Shown piece after piece: positions 9,549 to 18,233 of a DNA stretch of 38,410 bases (positions within the stretch are counted from its first letter, which is position 1; each line of letters begins with the position of its first letter). The notes below the pieces were generated by a model. It saw only the letters and a program-made list of their open reading frames with translations, did no database searches and was not told the DNA's origin. Origin of the DNA: Flavobacteriaceae bacterium (GTDB lineage: Bacteria; Bacteroidota; Bacteroidia; Flavobacteriales; Flavobacteriaceae); the NCBI GenBank assembly GCA_030835845.1, contig JAUROD010000009.1, positions 1-38,410 of the forward strand, given 5' to 3'. A program made the translations under genes and the position numbers.

Positions 9549-10202
9549 ATGAAATCTAAAAAAATGATTTTCTTTTCGATGGTTTTACTCTCTTTCTCCG
9601 TTTGGGGGCAGAAAGAGAACAAGCCTTTGGAGCGTAAAATTGGGGTTGATCCAAAATCTCCATCCTTATTAAAACTGCCTGAAAAGAATGGGTTGCCCGA
9701 TTTTTTAAAAAAAGATTTCTTATCCAAAACACCCAATCCCAATAAAGCGCCTAAAGGTTTTGAAAAGGATATTCAGATGGGACTTCAAGAAAAATTTATC
9801 GATCCAGGAGCGGACTATTTGAAGCGTCTTAGGTCTCCTGAATCGGATAAAAATCCCAATGATTTTAAAGTTGATCAGTATTTGGGTGATTTTAAAAGCA
9901 GCACAGAAACAGTACGTATTGTCTTTCGAGATCATCAGCACCCTGACGGTGATCGGGTACAAATTCGTTTAAACGACGAAATTTTTTATCCAAATATCCT
10001 ATTGCTAGAAACCTACAAAAAACTCGATGTTAATTTAGAACTAGGGTTTAATAAAATAGATTTTGTTGCACTAAACCAAGGAGAATCTGGACCCAATACA
10101 GCAGAAGTTCGTGTCTATGATGAAAATGGAAATATCATGATGGCGAACCTTTGGAATTTAGCTACGGGAAGCAAAGCCACTTTTATAGTCGTTCGCGAAT
10201 AA
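9549..10202 (+). CDS. Secreted protein of unknown function
   Basis: This 217-aa protein has a clear signal peptide (cleavage after SVWGQ, about residue 20). Residues about 25-115 are low-complexity, rich in Lys, Pro and Asp, and probably extended. Residues about 118-217 form a compact beta-rich domain with FRDHQHPDGDRVQIRLND, LGFNKIDFVALNQGESGPN and a terminal ATFIVVRE. I recall this C-terminal pattern from many flavobacterial secreted hypotheticals, but know no function for it. It follows the glucan operon but has its own candidate promoter, so a link to glucan use is not established. Confidence 0.75.
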   Translation: MKSKKMIFFSMVLLSFSVWGQKENKPLERKIGVDPKSPSLLKLPEKNGLPDFLKKDFLSKTPNPNKAPKGFEKDIQMGLQEKFIDPGADYLKRLRSPESDKNPNDFKVDQYLGDFKSSTETVRIVFRDHQHPDGDRVQIRLNDEIFYPNILLLETYKKLDVNLELGFNKIDFVALNQGESGPNTAEVRVYDENGNIMMANLWNLATGSKATFIVVRE

Positions 10203-10255
10203 AGAATTTTCCTCCTAAATGACAATGTCTGCTTTTGGTTTTCTATTTTAGCGTA

Positions 10256-11593
10256 ATGGATGCAATTTCCTCTTTCCTTAGTATGCTCATCGGTCCTCTT
10301 GAATGGGTCATGCTTACCTTGATTCTCGGTGGGGGTTTATTTTTACTTATTCAGTCCAAAGGATATGCATTACACAATGTAGCTTTGGGAGGTAAATTGC
10401 TTTTTAAAAAAGAAGCCAACAAAGGTATTTCAAGATTTGAAGCACTTTCAGCGGTACTTGCTTCAACTGTTGGATTGGGAAATATTTCAGGGGTAGCCAT
10501 TGCAATTTATATGGGTGGTCCTGGGGTATTGGTTTGGATGTGGATTACTGCTGCAATTGGAAGTGTAATCAAGTTTTATAGCAGTACCTTGGCTGTTATG
10601 CTTAGAGAAAAAGAAGCCGATGGAACTCCACTTGGAGGGCCTATGTATTATATGACAATAGGCTTGCCTAAATATGGAAAAACCCTTGCTATTTGGTTTT
10701 CAATTGCTGGTCTATTTGGCGTACTCCCTGCCTTTACTGCAAACCAATTGACACAAACGGTTATTACAGTTGTCAATCCAAATCAATACATTGACATAGG
10801 AGACTTGTATTGGAAAATTGGGTTTGGGATTGTTCTTTTGCTGATTAGTGCCTGGGTAATTTTGGGAGGTTTACAAAAAATTATACAAGTTACCTCGAGG
10901 CTTGTCCCGCTAATGGTCATCTTATATTTCATTATGGGTGTATTTATTTTGATTTCAAACAGCAGTCAGATTATGCCTGCATTGAAATCTATTTTTACGG
11001 AAGCCTTTAATCTTCAGACAGCTGTTTCTGGTGGTTTTTGGGGCTTGGTTTTGCTCGGAATACGCAGGGCCGTTTTTTCCAATGAAAGTGGTGTGGGTAA
11101 CGCACCTATGTATCACGGTCAATCTCAAACAAAAGAACCTATACACGAAGGCTTAGTCGCTGGACTTGGACCTCTTTTAGACACCGTATTAGTCTGTTCG
11201 ATCACAGGTTTGATTATCATCATTAGTGGTGCATATATGGGGACAGAATTGAACGGAATTGAATTGACTTTAGAAGCATTTAATCGCCTATTTTTTGGAA
11301 TTGGAGACAAGCTCTTACTTTTAATGGTCTTGGTCTTTGGAATTTCTACCCTTTTAACCTATTCCTATTATGGGGTAAAGTGTTTGGATTTTTTAACTCA
11401 AAAAAAATGGGGATATATGTACAACTATATCTACCTAGGCAGTATTATTTTATCGGCAATTGCCACCGTAGATGTAGTTATTGGTTTAATCGATTTGTCT
11501 TTTGCATTGATGACCATTCCAAATATGATCGCTGTATTGTATCTCTCTAAAAAAGTAAGCAACCGAATTAAGCGTCAGACTAAAACCGTCTAA
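10256..11593 (+). CDS. AGCS-family sodium:alanine/glycine symporter
   Basis: The ATG at 10256 (MDAISSFLSMLIG) is preferred over an upstream TTG at 10235, which would add seven residues with no family match. The protein is 445 aa with about 10-11 membrane helices. Family landmarks are ALSAVLASTVGLGNISGVA, GPGVLVWMW, GGPMYYM and RRAVFSNESGVGNAPM. AGCS proteins co-transport alanine, glycine or related amino acids with sodium in the inner membrane. A 39-aa membrane ORF begins at the base after its stop codon. Confidence 0.92.
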   Translation: MDAISSFLSMLIGPLEWVMLTLILGGGLFLLIQSKGYALHNVALGGKLLFKKEANKGISRFEALSAVLASTVGLGNISGVAIAIYMGGPGVLVWMWITAAIGSVIKFYSSTLAVMLREKEADGTPLGGPMYYMTIGLPKYGKTLAIWFSIAGLFGVLPAFTANQLTQTVITVVNPNQYIDIGDLYWKIGFGIVLLLISAWVILGGLQKIIQVTSRLVPLMVILYFIMGVFILISNSSQIMPALKSIFTEAFNLQTAVSGGFWGLVLLGIRRAVFSNESGVGNAPMYHGQSQTKEPIHEGLVAGLGPLLDTVLVCSITGLIIIISGAYMGTELNGIELTLEAFNRLFFGIGDKLLLLMVLVFGISTLLTYSYYGVKCLDFLTQKKWGYMYNYIYLGSIILSAIATVDVVIGLIDLSFALMTIPNMIAVLYLSKKVSNRIKRQTKTV

Positions 11594-11713
11594 ATGACTC
11601 AAAAACAGTGGCTTATTTTCGCGATGATTGCCGTTCCATTAGTCGGACTTTATTTCAAAACTTTTGCTTTATTTTTAGTCTTACCGCTTTGGTTACTTCG
11701 ACCTAAAAAATGA
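11594..11713 (+). CDS. 39-aa single-pass membrane micro-protein
   Basis: This short ORF starts at the base right after the AGCS stop (TAAATG) and encodes MTQKQWLIFAM..., a hydrophobic stretch of about 28 residues ending in a basic tail LLRPKK. Hydrophobic core plus a positive C-terminus predicts one transmembrane helix or hairpin. Direct abutment to a transporter gene suggests translational coupling and possibly an accessory subunit, as seen for other small membrane proteins; that role is inference. I do not recognise a family. Its short length leaves some doubt that it is translated. Confidence 0.55.
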   Translation: MTQKQWLIFAMIAVPLVGLYFKTFALFLVLPLWLLRPKK

Positions 11714-11761
11714 TTTTTAAGCAAGCTTTCCATACTCCATAAAAACTTTTATCTTCGAACA

Positions 11762-12220
11762 ATGAATGCATCGACAGGATTTAGGGATATTCATGGGAAT
11801 CAAATTGACGCAATAGATCACACGCGAACTATTTTAGCAAATAATCCCTATGTTGATATTCATATCGGTACTGATTCACAAAGTATTGCGAAGCAAACAA
11901 GATACATTACTGTAATCGCCTATCGGTTTGGGAATCGTGGAGTTCATTATATCCTGAAAAAAAGTGGAGTACCAAAAATAAAAGACCTGTGGACACGCTT
12001 GTGGAAAGAAACTGAAATGAGTATCGATGTCGCAGAGTGGATTAATCAATCGCTTGATATCCGTCCAGAAATTGACATGGATTACAACGAGGATGAAAAC
12101 TTCAAGTCCAATAAATTGGTCAACGCGACACGAGGTTGGGCAAATTCCCTTGGTTACAAAGTGAATATAAAACCACATGGTCAAATAGCTACCCGTGCTG
12201 CAGACTACCATTGCAAATAG
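11762..12220 (+). CDS. YkuK/DUF458 ribonuclease H-like protein
   Basis: This 152-aa protein matches the DUF458/YkuK family, an RNase H-like fold: HIGTDSQSIAKQTRYITVIA carries the first beta strands with the conserved Asp, followed by LWKETEMSIDVAEWI and DYNEDENFKSNKLV. Bacillus YkuK is the namesake; the cellular role is unknown. The start follows a weak TATCTTCG box and lacks a strong ribosome-binding site. Its stop lies 13 bases before the beta-phosphoglucomutase start, so it could be the first gene of that phosphorolysis operon, an unexpected neighbour. Confidence 0.8.
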   Translation: MNASTGFRDIHGNQIDAIDHTRTILANNPYVDIHIGTDSQSIAKQTRYITVIAYRFGNRGVHYILKKSGVPKIKDLWTRLWKETEMSIDVAEWINQSLDIRPEIDMDYNEDENFKSNKLVNATRGWANSLGYKVNIKPHGQIATRAADYHCK

Positions 12221-12233
12221 ACTATATACAACT

Positions 12234-12878
12234 ATGAAGGCCTTTATTTTTGATTTGGATGGCGTAATTGTCGATACGGCAAAATATCATTTTCAAGCGT
12301 GGAAGCGCATTGTAGAAAAGCTTGGTTTTACACTTTCACATACGCAAAACGAATCCCTAAAAGGAGTCAGTCGAATAGCCTCGCTTGACCGAATTTTGTC
12401 GTGGGCAAATACAACCCTAACCGAAGAAGAAAAACAACAGCTTTTAGTTGAAAAAAACGAAGATTATTTAGCGCAAATTAGCACAATGGGGCAAGATGAA
12501 ATACTCCCTGGAGTACTTGAACTTTTGACCTACTGCCAATCCAATTCAATTTTGGTCGCACTGGGCTCGGCAAGTAAAAATGGGACGTTGATCTTGGAAA
12601 AACTGGAAATTACCTCCTTTTTCAACGCTATTGTAGATGGAAATCACGTAAGCAAATCAAAACCCGATCCTGAAGTTTTTCTAAAAGGAGCTCATGCACT
12701 TGGTGTTGCACCTTCAGATTGTGTAGTCTTTGAAGACGCTGCTGCAGGAGTAGATGCAGCACGAGCAGCAGGAATGAGAACCGTTGGAATGGGAGGTGCA
12801 AAAGAAGTCGCTCATGCCGATTTTTGCTTCCACCAAATGACTGAAATTTCAACAGAATTTATTCGATCACTAGCATAA
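12234..12878 (+). CDS. pgmB: Beta-phosphoglucomutase
   Basis: This 214-aa HAD-superfamily protein isomerises beta-glucose-1-phosphate to glucose-6-phosphate in the cytoplasm. The ATG at 12234 begins with MKAFIFDLDGVIVDT, where Asp7 is the nucleophile and Asp9 the acid/base; the longer frame from 12195 overlaps the previous gene and is rejected. Other landmarks are the cap-domain LKGVSR, GSASKNG (motif II Ser), KSKPDPEVF (motif III Lys) and VFEDAAAGVDAARAAGM (motif IV). Only 3 bases separate it from the GH65 gene, the classic pairing in which maltose phosphorylase supplies beta-glucose-1-phosphate. Confidence 0.93.
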   Translation: MKAFIFDLDGVIVDTAKYHFQAWKRIVEKLGFTLSHTQNESLKGVSRIASLDRILSWANTTLTEEEKQQLLVEKNEDYLAQISTMGQDEILPGVLELLTYCQSNSILVALGSASKNGTLILEKLEITSFFNAIVDGNHVSKSKPDPEVFLKGAHALGVAPSDCVVFEDAAAGVDAARAAGMRTVGMGGAKEVAHADFCFHQMTEISTEFIRSLA

Positions 12879-12881
12879 AAA

Positions 12882-15185
12882 ATGAATTTAAACAATTATC
12901 CTTTTCACCCATGGAAAATCATCGATAAAGGATGGAATCCAGAAAATGTAGAAGCCTCTGAAAGTATTTTTAGCATTGGAAATGGTGCCATGGGTCAGCG
13001 TGCTAATTTTGAAGAAGACTACAGTGGGAAAACTTTTCAAGGAAGCTATATAGGTGGGGTATATTATCCCGATAAAACACGGGTAGGTTGGTGGAAAAAT
13101 GGATATCCCGAATATTTTGCCAAGGTACTTAATGCCCCCAATTGGATTGGAATTCATATCAAAATTGAGGGAGAACAATTGGATTTACACCATGCAAAAG
13201 AAGTTCTTCACTACGAACGTGTTTTGGACATGGAAAGTGGTTTATATGAGCGTTCTTTTACTGCAACGCTCCAAAACGGGATTGGGGTACGTGTACACAG
13301 CAAACGTTTTTTATCCCTTGCGCAATCTGCCTTGGGTGTAATTGATTATCGAATTGAAACAGACCGGGATGCCACCCTTGAGATTATTCCCTATTTGGAT
13401 GCTGGAATTACGAATCAAGATAGCAACTGGGAAGATCAGTTTTGGGAGATAGACCGAATTGGCGCTACCCAAAAAACAGCTTATATCGAGGCACATACCT
13501 TAAAAACTGAATTTAGTGTAGGGACTTTTATGGAGGTACGTTTGTTGGAAAACGACGATACGATTGACTTTACCTCAAGTGTAAAAAAAACAGAAAAGAA
13601 AGTTGGACTGGAAATCAGCCATCAATTGACCGCTGGAAAAGAACTATCCATACACAAACTAGGGGGGTATTTGAGTAGTAGAAATTATCCCAAGGAAAAC
13701 CTCGAAAGTGAAGCCAATGCATTGCTTTTAGCGCTAAAAAACGAATCTTTTTCATCGCTTTACAACGCACAAAAAGAGAAATGGAGTTCGATATGGAAAA
13801 GTGCAGATATAACCATTGATGGAGATGTCAAAGCGCAACAAGCGATTCGATTTAATATTTTTCAACTCAATCAAACCTATACGGGTGAAGATGCTGGATT
13901 GAATATTGGTCCAAAAGGATTTACTGGAGAAAAATATGGAGGAAGCACCTATTGGGATACCGAAGCCTACTGTATTCCTTTTTATATGGCGACCAAAAAC
14001 CAAGCGGTTGCAAGAAATTTATTGACCTATCGTTATTTGCAGCTAGATCGAGCCATTGAAAATGCTGAAAAATTAGGGTTTACAAAAGGGGCGGCACTCT
14101 ACCCAATGGTTACGATGAACGGAGAAGAATGCCACAATGAATGGGAAATTACCTTTGAAGAAATTCATCGAAATTCGGCCATTGCATTTGCTATTTTCAA
14201 CTACACACGCTATACCGGAGATACCTCATACATTCCTGAAATGGGGATGGAAGTACTTGTTGGAATTGCACGGTTTTGGGCTCAACGTGCCTCTTTTTCA
14301 GCCGCTAAAAAACAGTATGTCATCCTTGGAGTCACTGGTCCAAATGAATACGAAAACAATGTAAACAATAACTGGTATACAAATTATAGTGCCCGTTGGT
14401 GTATGGAATACGCGGCAGAACAAATGAACCGCTTATACAACGAATTCCCTGCTGATGCAGCTCGAATTCAACAAAAAATTGACTTGCAGGATGCAGAAAT
14501 GGAACAATGGAAAAAAACTGCTGCACAAATGTATCTCCCCAAAGACGATGCATTGAAGATTGTATTGCAACAAGATGGTTTTCTCGATAAAACATTGGAA
14601 CATGTCAGTTCCCTTGACCCTGCTGAAAGACCCATTAATCAACATTGGTCTTGGGATCGTATTTTGCGCTCTCCCTATATAAAACAAGCCGATGTACTAC
14701 AAGGAATGTACTTCTTTGAAGATCATTTTTCGAACGAGGAACTCGAACGAAATTATGCCTTTTACGAACCGTTTACGGTACATGAATCCTCATTATCTCC
14801 CTGTGTACATGCTATTTTAGCCTCAAAACTAGGGAAAGAGGAACAAGCCTATGCCTTTTATTTACGTACGGCACGTTTGGACTTGGACGACTATAATGCC
14901 GAAGTAGAAGAAGGACTTCATATAACTTCAATGGCAGGTACCTGGATGAGTATTGTAGAGGGATTTGCTGGAATGCGTATCAAAGGAGAACAGCTGTCTT
15001 TTGCTCCTAGACTACCAAAAGCATGGGAAAAACTTCAGTTTAAAATAAACTTTAGAGACGCAATCTATACTCTGGAGTTGACACAGGATACCTTGGTCTG
15101 TTCGGTGGATCAATCAGAGGAAACCACCCTTTTTGTCCACGACACCGCCTATACCCTTAGGGATAAAGTCGAAATTGCGCTCTAA
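12882..15185 (+). CDS. GH65 family phosphorylase, probably maltose phosphorylase
   Basis: This 767-aa cytoplasmic protein has the GH65 architecture: N-terminal beta-sandwich (about 1-270), helical linker, (alpha/alpha)6 barrel (about 310-690) and a small C-terminal sheet. The barrel shows YWDTEAYCIPFYM, the catalytic block at residues 414-428 (GEECHNEWEITFEEIHR, containing the general acid Glu), GVTGPNEYENNVNNNWYTN and the phosphate-loop region HESSLSPCVHA. These match maltose phosphorylases more closely than trehalose or kojibiose phosphorylases as far as I recall. The reaction is maltose plus phosphate to glucose plus beta-glucose-1-phosphate, used by the adjacent pgmB product. No transporter or GH13 gene is adjacent, so maltose must come from elsewhere. 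Confidence 0.88.
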   Translation: MNLNNYPFHPWKIIDKGWNPENVEASESIFSIGNGAMGQRANFEEDYSGKTFQGSYIGGVYYPDKTRVGWWKNGYPEYFAKVLNAPNWIGIHIKIEGEQLDLHHAKEVLHYERVLDMESGLYERSFTATLQNGIGVRVHSKRFLSLAQSALGVIDYRIETDRDATLEIIPYLDAGITNQDSNWEDQFWEIDRIGATQKTAYIEAHTLKTEFSVGTFMEVRLLENDDTIDFTSSVKKTEKKVGLEISHQLTAGKELSIHKLGGYLSSRNYPKENLESEANALLLALKNESFSSLYNAQKEKWSSIWKSADITIDGDVKAQQAIRFNIFQLNQTYTGEDAGLNIGPKGFTGEKYGGSTYWDTEAYCIPFYMATKNQAVARNLLTYRYLQLDRAIENAEKLGFTKGAALYPMVTMNGEECHNEWEITFEEIHRNSAIAFAIFNYTRYTGDTSYIPEMGMEVLVGIARFWAQRASFSAAKKQYVILGVTGPNEYENNVNNNWYTNYSARWCMEYAAEQMNRLYNEFPADAARIQQKIDLQDAEMEQWKKTAAQMYLPKDDALKIVLQQDGFLDKTLEHVSSLDPAERPINQHWSWDRILRSPYIKQADVLQGMYFFEDHFSNEELERNYAFYEPFTVHESSLSPCVHAILASKLGKEEQAYAFYLRTARLDLDDYNAEVEEGLHITSMAGTWMSIVEGFAGMRIKGEQLSFAPRLPKAWEKLQFKINFRDAIYTLELTQDTLVCSVDQSEETTLFVHDTAYTLRDKVEIAL

Positions 15186-15227
15186 TGCGTTGGAATTAGG
15201 TAATAAACTAAGAATAGTAAAAATAGT

Positions 15228-15416
15228 CTACCCAGAAACAGCTCGCATAAGTGCTAATAGTAAAAATTGAGTTGTGGGGTTAAGTTGTTCCCATTACAAT
15301 GAAATTGCGTCACTGTGGTAGGGCATAAAGCTTTGTTTTAATAAATACATAAGACCCATTGCTAAAAGCAATAATGCACTTAAATAATTTGCTGTTTTTC
15401 CAATTTTTGAATTCAT
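15228..15416 (-). pseudogene. Decayed small membrane-protein gene
   Basis: Read on the minus strand from ATG at 15416, the frame encodes a hydrophobic segment (MNSKIGKTANYLSALLLLAM) and then SFMPYHSDAISL, and stops at TAA (15294-15296). Beyond that stop the same frame continues with WEQLNPTTQFLLLALMRAVS before a TAG at 15228-15230. The continuation is again membrane-like and in phase, so the 40-aa ORF looks like the front of a longer multi-pass protein that has acquired nonsense mutations. A GGAGG lies about 18 bases before the ATG. The alternative is a genuine 40-aa membrane peptide. The surrounding gap (15186-15624) holds no other gene I can support. Confidence 0.6.
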
Positions 15417-15624
15417 ATTTTTTTCTTTTTTTTTCCTCCATCAAACAATGCAAGACTGTTAAATAATCCGTTAATGAATCCCAAAAAAGTGCTAAAAAAA
15501 AGAAAGCGTAGGCTATCGGTAGAAGAACAGATTTGGGGTTCTGTTTGATGCTAAGATAGAAAAAATTGATTTTGATCCATTTAAAGCCGTTTGTTTTAAT
15601 GCATTTTTAATACATTTATATCGT

Positions 15625-16626
15625 ATGGAAAACAAACAACAACTACTTGCAAAACGCCCAGTGGGTGTCCCCGACGAAACAACTTGGAACCTTACGACAA
15701 GTCCCCTTCGTTCTCTCGAAGAAGGAGAAATGTTGGTTGAACAACACTACATATCACTCGACCCTGCAATGCGCGGGTGGATGAATGAATCACGATCGTA
15801 TATCCCCCCTGTCCAAATAGGAGAAGTAATGCGAGCAGGAACCGTTGGAAAAGTAATTCAAACCGAAGGGAAAACACCCTTTGCTGTTGGAGACTTTATT
15901 ACGGGTTGGGGAGGTGTACAAACCCATGCGATTACACGAGGAGAACAATACTATAAAGTTGATCCAAATTATGCACCCCTTCCTGCCTATATTGGTACCT
16001 TGGGAATGCCTGGAATGACTGCCTACTTTGGAATTTTAAGAGAAGGACAAATCAAAGAAGGTGATGTAGTTTTAGTCTCTGGAGCTGCCGGTGCTGTTGG
16101 AAGTGTAGTAGGTCAAATAGCTAAAATCAAAGGATGTCGTGTAATCGGAATTGCTGGTGGAGCAGAAAAATGTGCTTACCTGATCGATGAACTTGGTTTC
16201 GACGGAGCAATCGACTACAAAAATGAGAGTGTCAAAAAAGGAATCAAAACACACTGCCCAAAAGGTATTGACGTATACTTTGATAATGTAGGAGGTGAAA
16301 TTTTAGACGATGCATTGATTTTCCTTCGTAAAAATGCACGTGTAGTTATCTGTGGTGCAATTTCACAATACAATGCAACCTCAGCAGTTGAAGGACCTAA
16401 AAACTATCTTTCGCTTCTTGTAAATCGAGCTTCCATGAAGGGAATGGTTGTGCTTGATTATGCCCAAGACTATGGTCATGCGATGCGCGAAATGGCAGGA
16501 TGGATGCAAGAAGGAAAACTAAAAAGTAGAGAAGATGTCTATGAAGGAATCGAGAATTTTAGAGACACTTTTTTACGCCTTTTTTCTGGAGACAAAAACG
16601 GAAAATTAGTATTAAAAGTTAACTAG
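15625..16626 (+). CDS. Zinc-independent MDR NADP-dependent oxidoreductase
   Basis: This 333-aa cytoplasmic protein belongs to the prostaglandin/leukotriene-reductase-like branch of medium-chain reductases (E. coli CurA, Bacillus YfmJ type). The N-terminus has DPAMRGWMNE, typical of this branch. The cofactor domain has VSGAAGAVGSVVGQIAKIKG, then GVDVYFDNVGG-like (here GIDVYFDNVGG) and a final conserved GKLVLKVN. Zinc-ligand cysteines are absent. Such enzymes reduce the double bond of alpha,beta-unsaturated carbonyls with NADPH. It stands alone. There is no sequence clue to its physiological substrate. Confidence 0.9.
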   Translation: MENKQQLLAKRPVGVPDETTWNLTTSPLRSLEEGEMLVEQHYISLDPAMRGWMNESRSYIPPVQIGEVMRAGTVGKVIQTEGKTPFAVGDFITGWGGVQTHAITRGEQYYKVDPNYAPLPAYIGTLGMPGMTAYFGILREGQIKEGDVVLVSGAAGAVGSVVGQIAKIKGCRVIGIAGGAEKCAYLIDELGFDGAIDYKNESVKKGIKTHCPKGIDVYFDNVGGEILDDALIFLRKNARVVICGAISQYNATSAVEGPKNYLSLLVNRASMKGMVVLDYAQDYGHAMREMAGWMQEGKLKSREDVYEGIENFRDTFLRLFSGDKNGKLVLKVN

Positions 16627-16725
16627 CTCATTCTTAGTAACTTTGTTCACAACTTAAGTAAATCAAATTCATTCCACCGCAATTTGATGCGTATTTTTAC
16701 ATCGTAATTCATTCGTGTAATTGCT

Positions 16726-16836
16726 ATGGATGTAGAACTTAAGTTTATCAAGTTTTTCTTTGTTTTGATGGCAATCTTGGTTTTGTATTTCAATCGAAAT
16801 ATGTTGTCAAAAAGCATTAAGATAAAACTGTTTTAG
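16726..16836 (+). CDS. Possible 36-aa membrane peptide
   Basis: A short ORF starting MDVELKFIKFFFVLMAILVL contains one hydrophobic helix of about 15 residues followed by a basic tail (SKSIKIKLF). It lies in the 296-bp gap between the MDR gene and the convergent peptidase gene. There is no clear ribosome-binding site and no family recognised, so this may be chance. The rest of the gap shows nothing I can support. Confidence 0.3.
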   Translation: MDVELKFIKFFFVLMAILVLYFNRNMLSKSIKIKLF

Positions 16837-16922
16837 GCACTTACAAAAGGACTAAAATATATCCCCGTTTGACTTCTACTAAGGAATCAAAACAGCCCAG
16901 CTTTTTTTAATTTTTGAGTACG

Positions 16923-18233
16923 TTACTCCCCAATTAAATACAACTCAGTTTGTCTTCGGTTGACGTATTCAAATCCATTTAGACCAAAATAGCCTGGTAC
17001 TTCAAGCATGATTCGCACATCTTTTTCCCATTCTTTTACATATACCAATGTATTTAATTCGATAGCATACACCGTATTTTCATGCAAGGGCCAATCTCCC
17101 GAACCAGGAACGCCGTTTTGTGCATCCCACATGCCAAATGTTGTTCCCGCAGAATGACCATATAATCCAAGTGGATGGGTATAAATTTGAGGACGTAACC
17201 CTTCTTTTCTGCCTACTTCAAGAGCCAATTTTAGGGTTTGGTTTCCTGTTCTCCCTGTTTTAAAATTAGAGGTTAATTGATCTTGAACACGATTCCCATC
17301 TCGAAGTGCTTCAGTCAAATATTCAGGTGCTTGAGTTTCTCCTCGTTTGAGTACATAAGCCAATTCCTGACAATCTGTATTTAATCCCAAATAGGTTATT
17401 CCAAAATCACAATGCACCAAATCACCTGGTTGGATTACATCAAATTTGGACTTCCCATCAAAGGCATATAAGTCACTGTTCTCTGCTCTTTGAACATCCA
17501 CAGTTGGGTGAAACCAAGTGTCCAAACCAAGTGCATTTACCTTGTCTCGCATCCACCAAACCACATCATCTGTAGTGGTTACTCCTGGAGTAATCACAGC
17601 CGTAGAAAAGGCTTCTTTGATAATATTTCTAGAGATTTCAACCAACTGTTTGTAAATGACCATCTCTTTTGGAGTACGCGTTTCAATCCAAGCAACTGCC
17701 AACGATTCTGCGCTCACTAAACGTTGTTGAAAATTCGTTGAAAGTGCATTTTTAAGCAATGCATAATCTGTTTGTGCCAAACCATCTGCAATTCCATAAT
17801 GATCAGAAGTGTTAATCCCAATTTTTTTAGGGTTCACCTGAACCAAATAATCGGCTAATGCTTTGATTTGGTCGGGTTGTTCCTCTTTTTTCCAAAGGGA
17901 TGGGACTAACTCTCCAAAAGGATAACGTGTAATTGCAGCTCGACTTACTTTTCCCGTTTTTGGGTCTTTTGAAAAGACTAAAATAGTTCTCCTCCTTGCA
18001 TTGAGCCACGTAGGAGGCAACATGGTTTTGACCACCGGATCTTCATTGTACTCTCGAGTAATCAAAACCCAAGCATCAATATCGTGTGTGTGCATCAATT
18101 GCGGCAAGAGGACTTCAAACCGCTCCATTTGAATTTGACGAATAACCTCAGCCCTTTCTTTTAGGGGTAAAATTGCCTGTGCAGAAAGCGTTAAACTTCC
18201 CAAAAAGCAAAAAAGTAGAATCCCTTTTTTCAT
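16923..18233 (-). CDS. Secreted M24-family metallopeptidase (Xaa-Pro dipeptidase-like)
   Basis: This 436-aa protein has a signal peptide (cleavage near LTLSAQA). Residues about 25-190 form the creatinase-type N-domain and about 190-430 the pita-bread domain. The five M24 metal ligands are all present: Asp276 and Asp287 in HCDFGITYLGLNTDC, His360 in GLYGHSAG, Glu392 in YAIELNT and Glu411 in IMLEVPG. It should be an active dinuclear enzyme in the periplasm; Xaa-Pro specificity is a family guess. Its ATG follows the M20 stop directly (TAGATG), so the two are translationally coupled. Confidence 0.88.
   Translation of the reverse strand: MKKGILLFCFLGSLTLSAQAILPLKERAEVIRQIQMERFEVLLPQLMHTHDIDAWVLITREYNEDPVVKTMLPPTWLNARRRTILVFSKDPKTGKVSRAAITRYPFGELVPSLWKKEEQPDQIKALADYLVQVNPKKIGINTSDHYGIADGLAQTDYALLKNALSTNFQQRLVSAESLAVAWIETRTPKEMVIYKQLVEISRNIIKEAFSTAVITPGVTTTDDVVWWMRDKVNALGLDTWFHPTVDVQRAENSDLYAFDGKSKFDVIQPGDLVHCDFGITYLGLNTDCQELAYVLKRGETQAPEYLTEALRDGNRVQDQLTSNFKTGRTGNQTLKLALEVGRKEGLRPQIYTHPLGLYGHSAGTTFGMWDAQNGVPGSGDWPLHENTVYAIELNTLVYVKEWEKDVRIMLEVPGYFGLNGFEYVNRRQTELYLIGE

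Noticed and set aside
12195-12233. Earlier start for beta-phosphoglucomutase
   Set aside because: It would overlap the YkuK gene and place 13 extra residues before the conserved N-terminal FDLDG motif.
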